Of a stretch of 64,000 nt of DNA, positions 1 through 10,743 are shown in pieces. Origin of the DNA: Erwinia aphidicola (GTDB lineage Bacteria; Pseudomonadota; Gammaproteobacteria; Enterobacterales; Enterobacteriaceae); contig NZ_JACXBP010000001.1 of NCBI RefSeq assembly GCF_014773485.1, forward strand, positions 434,001 to 498,000, read 5' to 3'. A program made the position numbers and the translations under genes. The notes under the pieces are model-generated. The model had not been told where the DNA came from. It ran no database searches and saw only the letters and a program-made list of their open reading frames with translations. Numbering within the stretch: the stretch's first letter is position 1; every line of letters starts with the position of its first letter.

Positions 1-45
1 TGAATGCTTTGATGTTGTTGTCATGGCGATGCCTTTGATTCAGGA

Positions 46-609
46 TTAGGAAATGGAAATACCCATTCTCTTAAGAATTTTATTCCCTGCAGTTTGAGGT
101 AATTTTATATTATTGATAATATTTATCTCATGATTAATATCGAGACCTTCCGTATCCGAAAAGTCACAGTCGGAAAGATCTGTTCGGCGAAACTCGCAGT
201 ATGAAAAGGCAGAATTTGTAAAGCAGCTTTTCTTGAGATTGCAATCCTCAAAGGAACACTCCTTAAAGAAGCAGTTGCTGAAAGCACTATTTTGCAACGC
301 CAGATTAATAAAATCGACTAAGCTGAGTCGGCAATCGTAAAAAGAGAGTGAGTGCGGAATGGTCAAACCATTAAGCGAAACCCCTTGAATAAAACAATTG
401 CGGAAAATGACATCGTTCATTCTCATAAATGACTGAGTTATCAGCCCGATTGAACTATCTGTAAACCTGCAGTTTTCGAACTCAAACTGACGCAAACGAA
501 CTTTTTCAAAGCTGCACCCGATGAAATCACAGTCAATGAAAGTACAGTTTTCTTGAGCTACGTCCCTGACCTGCAGCCCTGTGTAGGTTTGATGTAGATA
601 CTCAATCAT
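46..609 (-). CDS. mcbG: McbG-like pentapeptide-repeat immunity protein
   Basis: This 187-residue protein is mostly pentapeptide repeats of the A(D/N)LXX type. Cysteine and phenylalanine recur every five residues, for example CDFIGCSF near residue 27 and SDCDFSDTEGLDI near 146. Such proteins fold as a right-handed beta-helix that mimics DNA and protects gyrase. The length equals that of McbG, the microcin B17 immunity protein. The C-terminus (TEGLDINHEIN, then ILKRMG) matches McbG as I remember it (TEGLDINPEIN, ILKRMG), far more closely than it matches Qnr proteins. The start is supported by AGGAGA five bases upstream. The gene overlaps the end of the McbA-like peptide gene by 8 bp, so translation is probably coupled. 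The inferred role is gyrase protection against microcin B17-like peptides. Family membership is very likely; the exact target is inferred. Confidence 0.85.
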   Translation of the reverse strand: MIEYLHQTYTGLQVRDVAQENCTFIDCDFIGCSFEKVRLRQFEFENCRFTDSSIGLITQSFMRMNDVIFRNCFIQGVSLNGLTIPHSLSFYDCRLSLVDFINLALQNSAFSNCFFKECSFEDCNLKKSCFTNSAFSYCEFRRTDLSDCDFSDTEGLDINHEINIINNIKLPQTAGNKILKRMGISIS

Positions 610-796
610 TTACTCTCCTGGGCATAATCGCACTAATAAATGCCTGCTCAGGAGTCTGGGCGTGCCCAGCCACCGCAATGCCCGCGCCACCTAATCCTAT
701 TCCAATGTTAGCTAAAGGTGACTGTCGTGAAATTCTGAGTACATCAGTAGATAGCATCGTGTCAAACTCACGTATTCCTGAAATATTCCTATTCAT
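602..796 (-). CDS. McbA-like peptide precursor with microcin B17-type leader and atypical core
   Basis: This 64-residue peptide has a leader that aligns with McbA without gaps. EFDTMLSTDVLRISRQSPLA at 10-29 corresponds to McbA EFGVVLSVDALKLSRQSPLG at 7-26, recalled from memory. F11 and L15 sit where McbA has F8 and L12, the residues known to matter for recognition by the McbBCD synthetase. The core (30-64) starts NIGIGLGGAGIAVAG, echoing McbA VGIGGGG. It then departs to TPEQAFISAIMPRR with no Cys, one Ser and one Thr, so it is a poor azole substrate. The ribosome site AAGGAT lies 7 bases upstream, with a promoter at 852..879. The mcbG-like gene overlaps its last codons. It may be an unmodified or differently modified peptide, or an in-frame remnant kept as a coupling leader. 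The leader match is strong; the function is unknown. Confidence 0.75.
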   Translation of the reverse strand: MNRNISGIREFDTMLSTDVLRISRQSPLANIGIGLGGAGIAVAGHAQTPEQAFISAIMPRRVND

Positions 797-851
797 AAAT
801 ATCCTTATTAGTCTAAATGAATCCTGTGCATGTTTGCTAGCCAGCGTTTAC

Positions 852-879
852 ACATTACTTTTTCTGGTTTTTATGTCAA
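852..879 (-). promoter_or_regulatory. Sigma-70 promoter for the mcbA-like/mcbG-like pair
   Basis: On the minus strand, TTGACA (874..879) is followed by a 16-base spacer and TAATGT (852..857). Transcription would start near 845 and leave about 50 bases of leader before the peptide start codon. The -35 is a perfect consensus and the -10 matches four of six positions, so the pair is probably transcribed together. Confidence 0.6.
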
Positions 880-1235
880 TTGATATTTTTAATGTTTTCT
901 GGTCTGAGGGGTGTTCAATTTTTTATTGTCTATTTTTTTTGAGTTTTCTATTTTTCAGATAAGTTCGTTATGTTATTGAGTCGCTTCGGATGTAGCCCTT
1001 AGCGTGTTAACAAAAGGTCCGACAGATAGATGGAGTTTAATGCTGTATTTTTATGATAATTGAAGTTCTATGCGTGGCACCGATCACGTTTTTTAATACT
1101 ACGGCGCAACCAAATACCAAGAGAGCATGTGCCATCCGTCCTCGATTGGACTGCAGAAGAAATAAAGTATCGGCAAGCAGCAATAAGCCGCAGCGTAAGT
1201 GCGTGGGCGAGGGAAGTTCCGCCGCCCACAGGGTT
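880..1235. other. AT-rich spacer without an assignable gene
   Basis: This stretch lies between the promoter of the peptide gene and the EthD-family gene. It is T-rich on the plus strand up to about 960 and then returns toward the composition of the flanks. Open frames cross 1053-1280 on both strands. The plus-strand frame from 1060 contains a protein-like stretch (VLDWTAEEIKYRQAAISR), but it runs antisense into the EthD-family gene and has no good ribosome site. I cannot assign it. It may be the remnant of a displaced gene at the edge of the accessory patch. Confidence 0.3.
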
Positions 1236-1538
1236 TTACCCGACGTGCAATACCTCGGAGACCATCTTCTGCGACTCAACGTTAGTGAAATTTTTCACAT
1301 CCGCGACAAACTCCGCACCATGCGCATCAATCACCTGCTGGAACTCCTCAATGCTGTTGCAGTAAACATGGCAGGCGGCAATAAACGGCGCGCTGCTGTC
1401 CAGCGGCGTATCAATCTCATAGGCGACACACTTATCGCCCATGCGCGCTTTAAGCAGCGGCAGATGTACATCACGGTAATAGTCGTGGTCGAAGTGGGCA
1501 TCGGGCTTACGCGGGTAAAGTACGCTGAATTTAATCAC
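1236..1538 (-). CDS. EthD-family dimeric alpha-beta barrel protein
   Basis: This 100-residue protein fits the EthD family, small ferredoxin-like alpha-beta barrel proteins. The N-terminal strand (IKFSVLYPRK) is followed by the hallmark HFDHDYYRDVHLPLLKAR, with the Y-x-x-x-H-x-P-L pattern. EthD was first described beside a cytochrome P450 that degrades fuel ethers, but most members have no known substrate. The GTG start is preceded by AAGGA at a usual distance. The gene lies on the same strand as, and downstream of, the AraC-type regulator, 63 bases away, so the two may be cotranscribed. No catalytic role can be assigned. Confidence 0.75.
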   Translation of the reverse strand: MIKFSVLYPRKPDAHFDHDYYRDVHLPLLKARMGDKCVAYEIDTPLDSSAPFIAACHVYCNSIEEFQQVIDAHGAEFVADVKNFTNVESQKMVSEVLHVG

Positions 1539-1601
1539 ACTAGATTCCTTTTGAAGGGGGTGGCGAAGAGAAGGATTATAACCAGCCGACGGCGAGGCGG
1601 G

Positions 1602-2426
1602 TTAGCGCATTGAGCGCTGCTGGCTGGGCGTCTGACCGAAGACCTGCTTATAGCAGGTGGAGAAGTGGTTGCTGTTGGCAAAACCACACAGGTAGGCAAT
1701 ATGGGTGATGGTCTCTTCGGTATTGATGATCCTCTCCCGGGCGGAAACCAGCCGCAGGCGCTTAATATAGTTGTCCGGCGTCAGGCCTGTGGTCTCCTTA
1801 ATCTGGCGTTGCAGCGTGCGCTTACTGAGGTAGAACTGGTCACCCAACGCTTGCCAATCGATCTCCTCAAAGCAGTGCTGCTGCAGAAATCCGAGCAGCT
1901 TATGCAGCTTATATTTGGTATGGCTCTGCGTATGTTCATCCTGCTGGCAGGCCATATTCATTAACAGCTGGAAAAAACAGGCTTCCTGCCAGCCGCTGCC
2001 GAACGCCATACCGCCAGCGAGCTGTGTATTGAAAAGCTGTTGGATCAAGGTTTTGCACTGCTCTTTAGTCTGCGGCAGTAGCCAGTGATAGCTACCGGGG
2101 TGTGTCGCATCAAAACGCGCCAGTAAGGTCTCAACGTTGTTAAGCCAGCTAAAAGAGTGCTGGCGATTGATCAGCACGTTAATCAGACGCAGGGTGCCCA
2201 GCTCATCATAAAAGTGATAATCACGATCCTTAATAAAGAAAACGTCCCCTTCCTGGATAAAGTGCGGCTTGCCGTTGATCACGTGCAGACCGTGGCCGCT
2301 CTCGACAATCACCAGCTCGTTAAATTCATGGCTATGTTCGCAGTTGTTGTCTTCCGGGTCACTGGTATACAGGGAAAACTGGTCGCGCTCTGAAGCAAAA
2401 TACTGGTCAAGCTGCAGATTGTTCAT
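1602..2426 (-). CDS. AraC/XylS-family regulator, RhaS-like
   Basis: The 274-residue protein has an N-terminal cupin sugar-binding domain (HSHEFNELVIVESGHGLHVI near 30-50) and two C-terminal helix-turn-helix motifs (LGDQFYLSKRTLQRQIKE and IAYLCGFANSNHFSTCYKQ). Its layout and several segments resemble the rhamnose regulators RhaS and RhaR. I prefer the ATG at 2426, which begins MNNLQLDQ; a GTG 11 codons upstream is possible. It is divergent from the GH78 rhamnosidase, symporter and porin genes, so it probably activates them in response to rhamnose or a rhamnoside. That ligand is inferred from the neighbours and from similarity to RhaS. Confidence 0.85.
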   Translation of the reverse strand: MNNLQLDQYFASERDQFSLYTSDPEDNNCEHSHEFNELVIVESGHGLHVINGKPHFIQEGDVFFIKDRDYHFYDELGTLRLINVLINRQHSFSWLNNVETLLARFDATHPGSYHWLLPQTKEQCKTLIQQLFNTQLAGGMAFGSGWQEACFFQLLMNMACQQDEHTQSHTKYKLHKLLGFLQQHCFEEIDWQALGDQFYLSKRTLQRQIKETTGLTPDNYIKRLRLVSARERIINTEETITHIAYLCGFANSNHFSTCYKQVFGQTPSQQRSMR

Positions 2427-2631
2427 GGTTCTGATTCTCACGCTCTCTAATGCCGCCACGTTAAGGGATTTCTGCGTCCTGGGCGAACCGGCTTTACCAT
2501 TTTGTGATCGCAGTCGGCACCACCTTTCCGACAGTGCCAGAACGCCATTTTGCCTGGCGGTTTCAGAATAGCTCCACTGGCTTGCTGCGCCCTAAACTCG
2601 CTGCTCTTTCGTCAGTAACAGGAGCCTCACC
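2427..2631. promoter_or_regulatory. Divergent control region between AraC-type regulator and rhamnoside genes
   Basis: About 200 bases separate the divergent start codons and should hold both promoters and the regulator's half-sites. I could not pick a convincing -35/-10 pair or a clear direct repeat by eye. Confidence 0.35.
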
Positions 2632-4206
2632 GTGGCCGTTGCCATCCAGAAACATAGCGAATTCCGCACCCGCACCGATCTGTCGCTGCTGGCGACAGCC
2701 GATGCGGCCAAACCCGAGATTTACCGCACGGCGCTCGACCCGCAGGCCGTGGTTACCATGCAGCCTGACGCGGTCAATATTCATGGCTGGCAAAGCGTGC
2801 CGCGCTGCACACCCGCGCAGCTTTATCAGCAGAGCTTCAGCGCGGGTGACGAGTTTATTATCGATTTCGGTCAGCACTGCGTCGGCTATTTCTCATTTTG
2901 CTGTGAAGCCAGCGGCAGCCCGCCTGATGCCCCGGCACATCTGCAGTTTATCTTTGGCGAAATCGCCGCCGAAGTGGCCGAACCGTTTTCTGGCTACAGC
3001 GGCTGGCTGAGCAGCAGCTGGCTTCAGCAGGAAGATCGCTATCTGGACGTGCTGCCAGCCGCGGTTACCCTGCCGCGCCGCTACTGCTGCCGCTACGTTA
3101 AAGTGCGGGTGATAGCCACCTCGCCGAAATACGCGCTGCGCTTTTCTTCGCTGCGGCTGGAGACCGTCAGTTCGGCCTGCGACAGCATGCTGCAATCCGC
3201 CGCTATTCGCGATCCGCTGCTGCGGGAGATCGACGCGGTCAGCGTGCGCACGCTGAAAAACTGCATGCAGGATGTGTTCGAAGATGGTCCAAAGCGCGAT
3301 CGTCGCCTGTGGCTCGGCGACCTGCATTTACAGGCGCTGGTTAACTACCCGACCTTCGCTCACAACGCGCTGGTGAAACGCTGCCTGTATCTGTTTGCCG
3401 GAGTAACGCGGGAGGATGGGCTGGTCTCTGCCAATCTGTTTATGCAGCCGCAGGTGATAGCCGACGATACTTTCCTGTTTGACTATGCGCTGCTGTTTAT
3501 CGCCACGCTGGAGGATTACGTTGCCGCCACCCACGATTTGACCACTCTGCATGAGCTGTGGCCAACTGCCCTGCGTCAGATTGAGCTGTCGCTACAGCGC
3601 CTCGACTCGCGCCACATCCTGCGCGACAGCGAAGAGTGGTGGGCATTTATTGACTGGCATGAAGCGTTGAACAAGCAGGCAGCGGCGCAGGGCGTGCTGC
3701 TGTTTGCCCTGCGTAAAGGGCTGCTGCTGGCGCAGCGCTGCGACAGCGGAAAAACCGGCTGGCTTGAGCAGACGATCGTGCAGGTCAGTCAGGCCGCGAT
3801 GACCCATTTATGGGATGAGCAGCAGGGCTTTTTCATCAGCGGCGCGCAGCGCCAGGTCTCCTGGGCTGCGCAGGTGTGGCTGATGCTGGGTGAGGTGGGT
3901 GACCGCGCCTTCCGCCAGCAGCTGATCGCCCGGCTGCGCAGCCACCCCCCGGCGATCAAAATGCATACCCCGTATATGATGCATCACTTTATTGAGGCGC
4001 TGCTGGTCAACGGCGAGCGAGAGCAGGCCGTGGCTGAAATCAAACGCTACTGGGGTGGGATGGTGCAGGCCGGGGCGGATACCTTCTGGGAGCTGTATGA
4101 CCCGGATAATCCGGACTACTCGCCGTATGGCAGCAAGCTGATCAATAGCTATTGCCATGCATGGAGCTGCACGCCGGCATGGTTAATTCGTCACTTTGAA
4201 CTCTGA
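2632..4206 (+). CDS. GH78-family alpha-L-rhamnosidase, cytoplasmic
   Basis: This 524-residue protein belongs to the six-hairpin (alpha/alpha)6-barrel glycosidases of family GH78, which release terminal alpha-L-rhamnose from plant glycosides and polysaccharides. The signature region is DVFEDGPKRDRRLWLGDLH near residue 220. Many GH78 enzymes have RDE where this one has RDR. The segment EEWWAFIDWHEALNKQ and the C-terminal NSYCHAWSCTPAWLI are also typical. It is a short, barrel-centred version without the extra beta-sandwich domains of larger members. There is no signal peptide, so it works in the cytoplasm on imported rhamnosides. The GTG start is chosen because AGGAG lies 8 bases upstream. It is the first gene of a symporter and porin operon. 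Confidence 0.85.
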   Translation: MAVAIQKHSEFRTRTDLSLLATADAAKPEIYRTALDPQAVVTMQPDAVNIHGWQSVPRCTPAQLYQQSFSAGDEFIIDFGQHCVGYFSFCCEASGSPPDAPAHLQFIFGEIAAEVAEPFSGYSGWLSSSWLQQEDRYLDVLPAAVTLPRRYCCRYVKVRVIATSPKYALRFSSLRLETVSSACDSMLQSAAIRDPLLREIDAVSVRTLKNCMQDVFEDGPKRDRRLWLGDLHLQALVNYPTFAHNALVKRCLYLFAGVTREDGLVSANLFMQPQVIADDTFLFDYALLFIATLEDYVAATHDLTTLHELWPTALRQIELSLQRLDSRHILRDSEEWWAFIDWHEALNKQAAAQGVLLFALRKGLLLAQRCDSGKTGWLEQTIVQVSQAAMTHLWDEQQGFFISGAQRQVSWAAQVWLMLGEVGDRAFRQQLIARLRSHPPAIKMHTPYMMHHFIEALLVNGEREQAVAEIKRYWGGMVQAGADTFWELYDPDNPDYSPYGSKLINSYCHAWSCTPAWLIRHFEL

Positions 4207-4244
4207 ACAGACAACCTATAACTTATAAATTCTGAGAGATCATT

Positions 4245-7266
<3,022 letters not shown>

Positions 7267-7350
7267 TTGGGCAGCAGATGGGAGGGGCAAGCCTTACCTG
7301 GATCCCAGCGCGATGGCCGGGTGGAAGACTATCTTCTGACGGGAAAAATG

Positions 7351-7394
7351 CCATCGTACAACAGGCGGCCAAAGTGCCGCCTGTTGTACGATGG
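7351..7394 (-). terminator. Perfect 19-bp inverted repeat, probable terminator
   Basis: Two perfect 19-base arms (7351..7369 and 7376..7394) flank a six-base loop. On the minus strand the hairpin is followed by CATTTTT, which fits a terminator for the convergent MFS gene. It may also stop the plus-strand porin transcript. Confidence 0.65.
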
Positions 7395-7452
7395 GAATCT
7401 GGCTATTTTACCGCACGGATCACCGTCATCTGGTTAAACTGTACCGAAAACG

Positions 7453-8649
7453 TCAGGCATGAAAGACCCGTTTGCTAAAAATCAGCCAGAGTAACAGCGC
7501 ACACAGGGCTATCCCGCCCAGCGCCATATAAGCATGGCTATACGTTGAATCACTGACAATGGCACCGGCCAGTGCCGGGCTGAGTGAGGCGCCCAGCCCC
7601 TGGAATAACATCACCAAACCCAGCGCGGCGTTAATATGGCCCGAGCCGTTGAACAACCAGGCAATCAGTCCGGGCACGGCAACCCCCAGAATTCCCGCAG
7701 CGACACCGTCCAGAACCTGAACGGGAAACAACACCCACTCATTCCCCCAAAAAGAGGCAATAGCGGCGCGTAATGGCAGCACCACGAGGGCAATCAGGAT
7801 AAGCCTGGCGTAACCGCACCGGGCGGCATAGCGTGCGGTCAGCAGTGCGGCGGGGATCATCACCACCTGCGAGATTGCCACCGTTAATGCGGCATAGGTG
7901 CCTGGCGTGAACATCGCTTTCGCGCCCGAGGAGGCGATCTGCATGCTCAGCATCGGCAGCTGGGCCGCATTAGCCAGATGGAAGAGCAAGAGAGTGGATC
8001 CTGTTACCAGCAATTCTGGCCGTTTTAGCAATGCTAACAAAGAGGGTGAAACGGTCGCACCTGCCTGTTCATTACTCCCCCTTGCCACATTATGGTCGAT
8101 ATCATCTTTGTTGATGGCCGAGGTGCAAATGAGGGTGCATACGGCCATCGCCGTCATCAGTAAGAACACGGACCCGGTGCCCCAAATCCAGCAGGTGAAA
8201 GCGGCCAGGAGGGCTATCGTCATATTACCAGCATGGTTGAAGGCTTCATTGCGCCCCATCTGCTGCACAAAAATTTTCTGACCGCCGATCCCCAGGGTGA
8301 TACCGGCAATCGCGGGGGCAACGACTGCGGCGGCTAAGCCTGTGACGATCTGCGATGCAATCACGATGGTGGGCGTCGGAAAATACCAGAGCATCAGCGT
8401 GCTGAAGGTGATGAGCAGGGATGAGACGATAATTAACAGGCGCTTGTGACGCGTGGCGTCGACGATCATCCCAGAGGGGAAGGTGGCCAGCAATCCCGCC
8501 AGGCTGCCGGCGGTCATCACCAGGCCTATATCATCCGCCTGCCAGTGATGAGAGACCAGAAATATCCCCAGGAATGGCCCCAGCCCGTCGCGAACGTCGG
8601 CAATAAAAAAGTTGAGCAAACAGAGCACTTGCAGTGAACGTAATTTCAT
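7453..8649 (-). CDS. MFS transporter, unassigned substrate
   Basis: This 398-residue protein is a 12-helix major facilitator transporter. The loop between helices 2 and 3 reads GLLATFPSGMIVDATRHKR, a form of the MFS A motif. An upstream in-frame start is possible, but the ATG at 8649 is preferred because it opens the first helix (MKLRSLQVLCLLNFFIADV) and follows TGAGG six bases upstream. The segment FFIADVRDGLGPFLGIFL resembles a group of enterobacterial MFS proteins without known substrate. It stands alone between the porin and umuDC. Export of a drug or metabolite is a reasonable guess only. Confidence 0.8.
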   Translation of the reverse strand: MKLRSLQVLCLLNFFIADVRDGLGPFLGIFLVSHHWQADDIGLVMTAGSLAGLLATFPSGMIVDATRHKRLLIIVSSLLITFSTLMLWYFPTPTIVIASQIVTGLAAAVVAPAIAGITLGIGGQKIFVQQMGRNEAFNHAGNMTIALLAAFTCWIWGTGSVFLLMTAMAVCTLICTSAINKDDIDHNVARGSNEQAGATVSPSLLALLKRPELLVTGSTLLLFHLANAAQLPMLSMQIASSGAKAMFTPGTYAALTVAISQVVMIPAALLTARYAARCGYARLILIALVVLPLRAAIASFWGNEWVLFPVQVLDGVAAGILGVAVPGLIAWLFNGSGHINAALGLVMLFQGLGASLSPALAGAIVSDSTYSHAYMALGGIALCALLLWLIFSKRVFHA

Positions 8650-8762
8650 ACACAACCTCAGGTAAAGCAAGAACTCGCCATAACGTGAGAGATGACAATA
8701 GGTTGTGTCGGTGAATTTTTCCACTGCAACTTACACCTGGCAATCTGCGCCATTGAATCCGC

Positions 8763-10025
8763 TTATTTTGCCAGCGGAAAATCGGCGTAGCGCGTGGTAT
8801 ACGCGGGTGACAGCATCTCACGCTTCATCGCCCAGGCTTTCTCAATCCCCTGACCGGCAAACCACACTTTGCCTTTCCCCGAACTGTTCAGCGTGTCGAT
8901 CGCCGCCATCAGCGCCGCGCTGTCAGGCCTGGGCTGACAGTCGTCAAACAGGTTCAGCTGCGCCACGCCGCTGCTGAAAAAATCCGCCAGCATCACGCCC
9001 GCCTTCATATAGCGGTGGCCGTCGCGCCAGATGTGGTCCAGCGCCTTGGTGGCGGCCTGAATAATATCGCGCGTGTCGTTCGACGGGGTGAGCAGCTTGC
9101 TGGCGGCCTGGTTGCCGTAAAACACCTCATCCTGCGCGTGCGGGCTGGTGCGCAGAAAGACGCTGATAAAGCGGCAGAACTGCTTTTCCTGACGCAGTTT
9201 TTCGGCGGCGCGTTCGGCATAGGCGCAAATGGCCTGGTGCATCTCTTCATAGGCGGTGATGCGGTGGCCGAACGAGCGGCTGCAGATAATCTGCTGCTTG
9301 GTGGGGGAGAACTCCTCCATACCGAGGCACGGCTCGCCGCGCAGCTCGCGGGCGGTGCGTTCCAGCACCACGTTGAAGTGCTTACGCACCACCCAGCTGG
9401 AGCAGTCGGCCAGCTGCAGTGCGCTCTCAATACCCATCAGATTGAGCTTTTTGCTGATGCGCCGCCCCACGCCCCACACTTCCTCCACCGGCACCAGCGC
9501 CAGCAGCTTACGCTGGCGCTCAACGTTCGACAGATCGACCACGCCGCCGGTCTTTTTCCACGTTTTCGCTGCATGATTGGCGAGTTTCGCCAGCGTTTTG
9601 GTCGGCCCGATGCCCACGCCAACGGTCAGCCCGGTGTTTTTCAGCACCTGGTTGCGCATCTGGTGGCCGAAAGTGTCCAGCGGCATACAGTTATTCACGC
9701 CGCTGACGTCGACAAAGGCTTCATCAATGGAGTAGATCTCAATCGCCGGGCCGATCTCCGTCAGGGTATTCATCACCCGACTGCTGAGGTCGGCATACAG
9801 CGCGTAGTTGGAGCTAAAAACGTGCACCTTCTGGCGGTGCAGCTCGTTTTTCAGCTTGAAGTAGGGCGCCCCCATCTTGATCCCCAGCATTTTGGCCTCG
9901 GCCGAGCGCGAGATCACGCAGCCGTCATTATTCGATACCACCACCACCGGCTGGCCGCGCAGGTCCGGGCGAAACACCGTCTCGCAGGAGGTGTAGAAGC
10001 TGTTGACGTCAACGAGGGCGAACAT
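8763..10025 (-). CDS. umuC: DNA polymerase V catalytic subunit UmuC
   Basis: The 420-residue Y-family polymerase copies past DNA lesions during the SOS response as the UmuD'2C complex. The catalytic acidic residues are present: D6 in FALVDVNSFY, and D101-E102 in YSIDEAFVDV. A beta-clamp binding motif QLNLF lies near the C-terminus (GVAQLNLFDD). The length is that of E. coli UmuC, apparently intact. Its start follows the umuD stop by two bases, so the pair is an operon under the LexA operator upstream of umuD. Confidence 0.96.
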   Translation of the reverse strand: MFALVDVNSFYTSCETVFRPDLRGQPVVVVSNNDGCVISRSAEAKMLGIKMGAPYFKLKNELHRQKVHVFSSNYALYADLSSRVMNTLTEIGPAIEIYSIDEAFVDVSGVNNCMPLDTFGHQMRNQVLKNTGLTVGVGIGPTKTLAKLANHAAKTWKKTGGVVDLSNVERQRKLLALVPVEEVWGVGRRISKKLNLMGIESALQLADCSSWVVRKHFNVVLERTARELRGEPCLGMEEFSPTKQQIICSRSFGHRITAYEEMHQAICAYAERAAEKLRQEKQFCRFISVFLRTSPHAQDEVFYGNQAASKLLTPSNDTRDIIQAATKALDHIWRDGHRYMKAGVMLADFFSSGVAQLNLFDDCQPRPDSAALMAAIDTLNSSGKGKVWFAGQGIEKAWAMKREMLSPAYTTRYADFPLAK

Positions 10026-10027
10026 GG

Positions 10028-10447
10028 CTACTGATGCGCTTTCAGGGTAAAGGTCACCACGCCGAAGATTTCCAGCTCTTCCTCGTTATGGAAGGTGATC
10101 GGCGTGTACTGGCTGTTGTGGGCGAACAGCTGCAGCACGGGGCGGGTGCGCAGCTCTTTCACCGTGAACTCGCCCGCTACGGCGGCCACCACGATACTGC
10201 CGTGCACGGCATCCAGCGAGCGGTCAACGATCAGCAGGTCGCCATCGCCAATCCCTGCACCAATCATCGAATCACCGCTGACCTTAATAAAGTAGGTGGC
10301 GCTCGGATGTTTAATCGCCAGCTTGTTGAGGTCGAGCGTCTCCTCAACATAGTCCTGCGCCGGGCTGGGAAAGCCGCACGGCACCCGTTCGATAAACAGC
10401 GGGAGCGGCAGAGCCGGGGTGATGATGGCTGGGCGGATGAACGGCAT
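10028..10447 (-). CDS. umuD: DNA polymerase V accessory protease UmuD
   Basis: The 139-residue LexA-type serine protease fold cleaves itself on RecA filaments to give UmuD'. The scissile pair is C24-G25 ([10 protein letters not shown]), the nucleophile is S60 (SGDSM) and the base is K97 (TVKEL), all at E. coli numbering. The ATG at 10447 gives the normal length; an upstream in-frame extension through the operator is not needed. It is the first gene of umuDC. Confidence 0.96.
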   Translation of the reverse strand: MPFIRPAIITPALPLPLFIERVPCGFPSPAQDYVEETLDLNKLAIKHPSATYFIKVSGDSMIGAGIGDGDLLIVDRSLDAVHGSIVVAAVAGEFTVKELRTRPVLQLFAHNSQYTPITFHNEEELEIFGVVTFTLKAHQ

Positions 10448-10464
10448 AGTCTGAATCTCAATGT

Positions 10465-10484
10465 TACTGTGTTTATATACAGTA
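10465..10484 (-). promoter_or_regulatory. LexA operator (SOS box) of umuDC
   Basis: The 20-base element TACTGTGTTTATATACAGTA fits the LexA consensus TACTGT(AT)4ACAGTA and contains CTGT-N8-ACAG. It ends 17 bases upstream of the umuD start, where it would block the promoter until LexA is cleaved after DNA damage. Confidence 0.93.
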
Positions 10485-10743
10485 TTACTGAATGCCGCCA
10501 TCGATCAAGCGTCTTTCGCGCAGGTTCTGGAAAGCCTCTGAAGAGGCGGGAAATTTAGGTGATGCTGGAAAGGATAGCGCTGAGGTTCAGAGGGATAACG
10601 TGGGAGTATATCGCGGGTAATATCCAGTATGGCGACTCATGGATGAAACAGAAAGCCTGATGGCAATTGCCGTTCAATGGCAGGGGTATCCGCCAGCGGC
10701 TATGCTCTCTGCTGACGGACGCCATTCATCATCAGGAGAAGCC

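Noticed and set aside
602..796. Idea that a Ser/Cys-rich McbA core is hidden in another frame
   Set aside because: I read the other frames through the core region. None gives a Gly-Ser-Cys repeat without stops, so a simple frameshift of a normal mcbA is not the explanation.
602..796. Resemblance of the Gly/Ala-rich core to ATP synthase subunit c
   Set aside because: The likeness is only in composition. The core is too short for the two-helix hairpin, and the leader match to McbA is far more specific.
678..962. Plus-strand open frame of 94 codons across the peptide gene and its promoter
   Set aside because: It is antisense to the McbA-like gene. It has no good ribosome site and ends in a low-complexity Phe/Leu run caused by the T-rich promoter DNA.
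9015..10034. Plus-strand 339-codon frame opposite umuC
   Set aside because: umuC has complete catalytic motifs on the minus strand. The opposite frame is an Ala/His-rich shadow.
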